Of a DNA stretch of 6,132 nt, positions 5,498-6,132 are shown piece by piece. Location of the stretch: NCBI GenBank assembly GCA_035259345.1, contig DATFWK010000152.1, positions 1 through 6,132 of the forward strand, written 5' to 3'. This DNA is from DATFWK01 sp035259345 (GTDB lineage: Bacteria > Actinomycetota > Thermoleophilia > Miltoncostaeales > Miltoncostaeaceae). The notes beneath the pieces are model-generated. The model was not told the origin of the DNA, did not search any database, and saw nothing but the letters and a program-made list of their open reading frames with translations. The position numbers were made by a program, and so were the translations under genes. Within the stretch, counting starts at the first letter, position 1, and each line of letters starts with the position of its first letter.

Positions 5498-5503
5498 TAG
5501 GCT
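5498..5503 (+). promoter_or_regulatory. Candidate -10 element (TAGGCT) for the downstream nuclease gene, leaderless arrangement
   Basis: TAGGCT is followed by six bases (CAGCGC) and the GTG start at 5510, so the mRNA would begin at the start codon. The TAG also serves as the in-frame stop that bars any start further upstream. Any -35 would fall inside the hairpin at 5477-5494; no TTGACA-like match is seen. Confidence 0.5.
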
Positions 5504-5509
5504 CAGCGC

Positions 5510-6132
5510 GTGGGGCTGGTGCTCCATCGCGGTGCGCCCGGAGGCGGCGCCGACCTGGCGGCGGTCGGCGCGTGGCGGCACGGCGGCGGGCTCCTCGTGG
5601 CCCGGGACCGCGAGGCGGCCCGGCGCCTGGAGCTGGACGAGCTGGGGCGGGCCGCCGTGATCCTCGACCGCAGGGTCGTGACGCTCGGCGGCCTTCGCCA
5701 CGAGGTGCGGCGGGCCACTGGGCTGCCGCCGGCCGAGCCGCCCGGCGAGCTCGCCCTGCGCCTGGCGCTCGTCGAGGCGCTCGCGGCCCGGCTCTGGCCG
5801 GGGTTCGGCGCCAGCGCCGCAGGCCCCGGGTTCCCGGCCGTCGCTGCGCGGGCGATCCTCGAGCTCCGCGCCGGCCGTGTCGCACCGGCGGAGCTGGCGG
5901 CCGCCAGTGGTGACGCCGTCGTGGCCGACCTCGCGGAGCTGGCGCGCGCGGTGCCGGACGGCCTGGTCCACGCGGACGCCGCCTGGGCGGCCGCCGACGC
6001 GGCGGGCGGTCTCGCGGCGTTCCCTCCGGTGGCCGTCGTCGGGTTCGACGACCTCGCCCCCGCCGACTGGGCGCTACTGCGGGCGCTCGGACGGGTCACG
6101 GACGTCGCGGTCGCGCTGGCCTACCGTCCGGG
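5510..6132 (+). CDS. Probable AddB-like PD-(D/E)XK nuclease/helicase-family protein, N-terminal part
   Basis: Partial: 207 codons are visible and the gene continues past the right edge. It resembles the N-terminal region of AddB/RecB-type recombination-repair proteins, whose full length is commonly around 1,000 residues with a C-terminal nuclease domain (not visible here). Supporting features: an opening beta strand and Gly-rich loop (HRGAPGGG, 6-13) where helicases have Walker A, but without a usable GKT/S; the segment VILDRRVVTLGGLRHEV, typical of the strand and helix after the first loop; and VAVVGFDDLAPADWALLRAL (174-193), matching the AddB pattern of a hydrophobic strand, GF, then L(T/A)P and a helix. 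The domain would be an inactive helicase fold, as in many AddB proteins. GTG 5510 is the first start available, because TAG at 5498-5500 is in frame. There is no Shine-Dalgarno sequence; a TAGGCT -10 suggests a leaderless mRNA. Family call is by pattern only. Confidence 0.68.
   Translation, partial: MGLVLHRGAPGGGADLAAVGAWRHGGGLLVARDREAARRLELDELGRAAVILDRRVVTLGGLRHEVRRATGLPPAEPPGELALRLALVEALAARLWPGFGASAAGPGFPAVAARAILELRAGRVAPAELAAASGDAVVADLAELARAVPDGLVHADAAWAAADAAGGLAAFPPVAVVGFDDLAPADWALLRALGRVTDVAVALAYRP

Noticed and set aside
4377..5885. A 502-codon open frame on the minus strand opposite the second vWA gene and the nuclease gene
   Set aside because: Arg/Gly/Pro-rich product without recognisable motifs, crossing a terminator and two well-supported plus-strand genes.
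1..6132. CRISPR arrays, tRNA or rRNA genes, insertion sequences, phage genes or attachment sites
   Set aside because: No spaced repeats, RNA-gene landmarks, transposase or integrase motifs, or terminal inverted repeats were seen; genes cover nearly the whole window.

Overview
This is a very GC-rich, gene-dense window with GTG, TTG and ATG starts and four-base or longer gene overlaps. It reads like a chromosomal segment from a high-GC actinobacterium. A Thermoleophilia/Solirubrobacterales-like origin is my guess from protein style and start-codon usage; it is not proven by the sequence. No RNA genes, mobile elements or CRISPR arrays are visible, and no gap between genes exceeds about 50 bases.

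Layout. (1) Bases 1-341, minus strand: the N-terminal 113 codons of a histidine-phosphatase (phosphoglycerate-mutase-like) enzyme that runs off the left edge. (2) Bases 341-389: a compact divergent promoter region in which two candidate -10 hexamers on opposite strands share two bases. (3) Bases 389-673, plus strand: a small charged, helical protein of unknown function. (4) Bases 719-5468: five co-directional, closely spaced or overlapping genes. They encode a membrane-anchored trypsin/HtrA-like serine protease without a PDZ domain, a MoxR-family AAA+ ATPase, a DUF58 protein with a MIDAS-like motif, and two tandem BatA/BatB-like membrane proteins each carrying a von Willebrand factor A (vWA) domain. 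(5) Bases 5477-5494: a perfect GC hairpin, probably the operon's terminator. (6) Bases 5510-6132: the start of a probable AddB-like PD-(D/E)XK nuclease/helicase-family protein that runs off the right edge.

How the genes may work together. MoxR ATPases are repeatedly encoded beside DUF58 and vWA proteins (bat operons; moxR1-Rv1480-Rv1481 in Mycobacterium tuberculosis), where they are thought to act as chaperone-like machines that assemble or activate other proteins. Here the ATPase and DUF58 protein look cytosolic. Positive-inside charge patterns put both vWA domains and the protease domain on the outer face of the membrane. The combination suggests a membrane-spanning assembly or quality-control system, with the protease as the less usual member; its target cannot be read from the sequence.

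Regulation. The presumed first genes of transcripts (starts at 341 minus, 719 and 5510) lack a Shine-Dalgarno sequence but carry a TAnnnT-like hexamer exactly at -12 to -7 from the start codon. This is the arrangement expected for leaderless mRNAs. The internal genes at 1693, 3580 and 4509 instead have purine-rich ribosome-binding sites. This contrast supports the proposed transcript boundaries.
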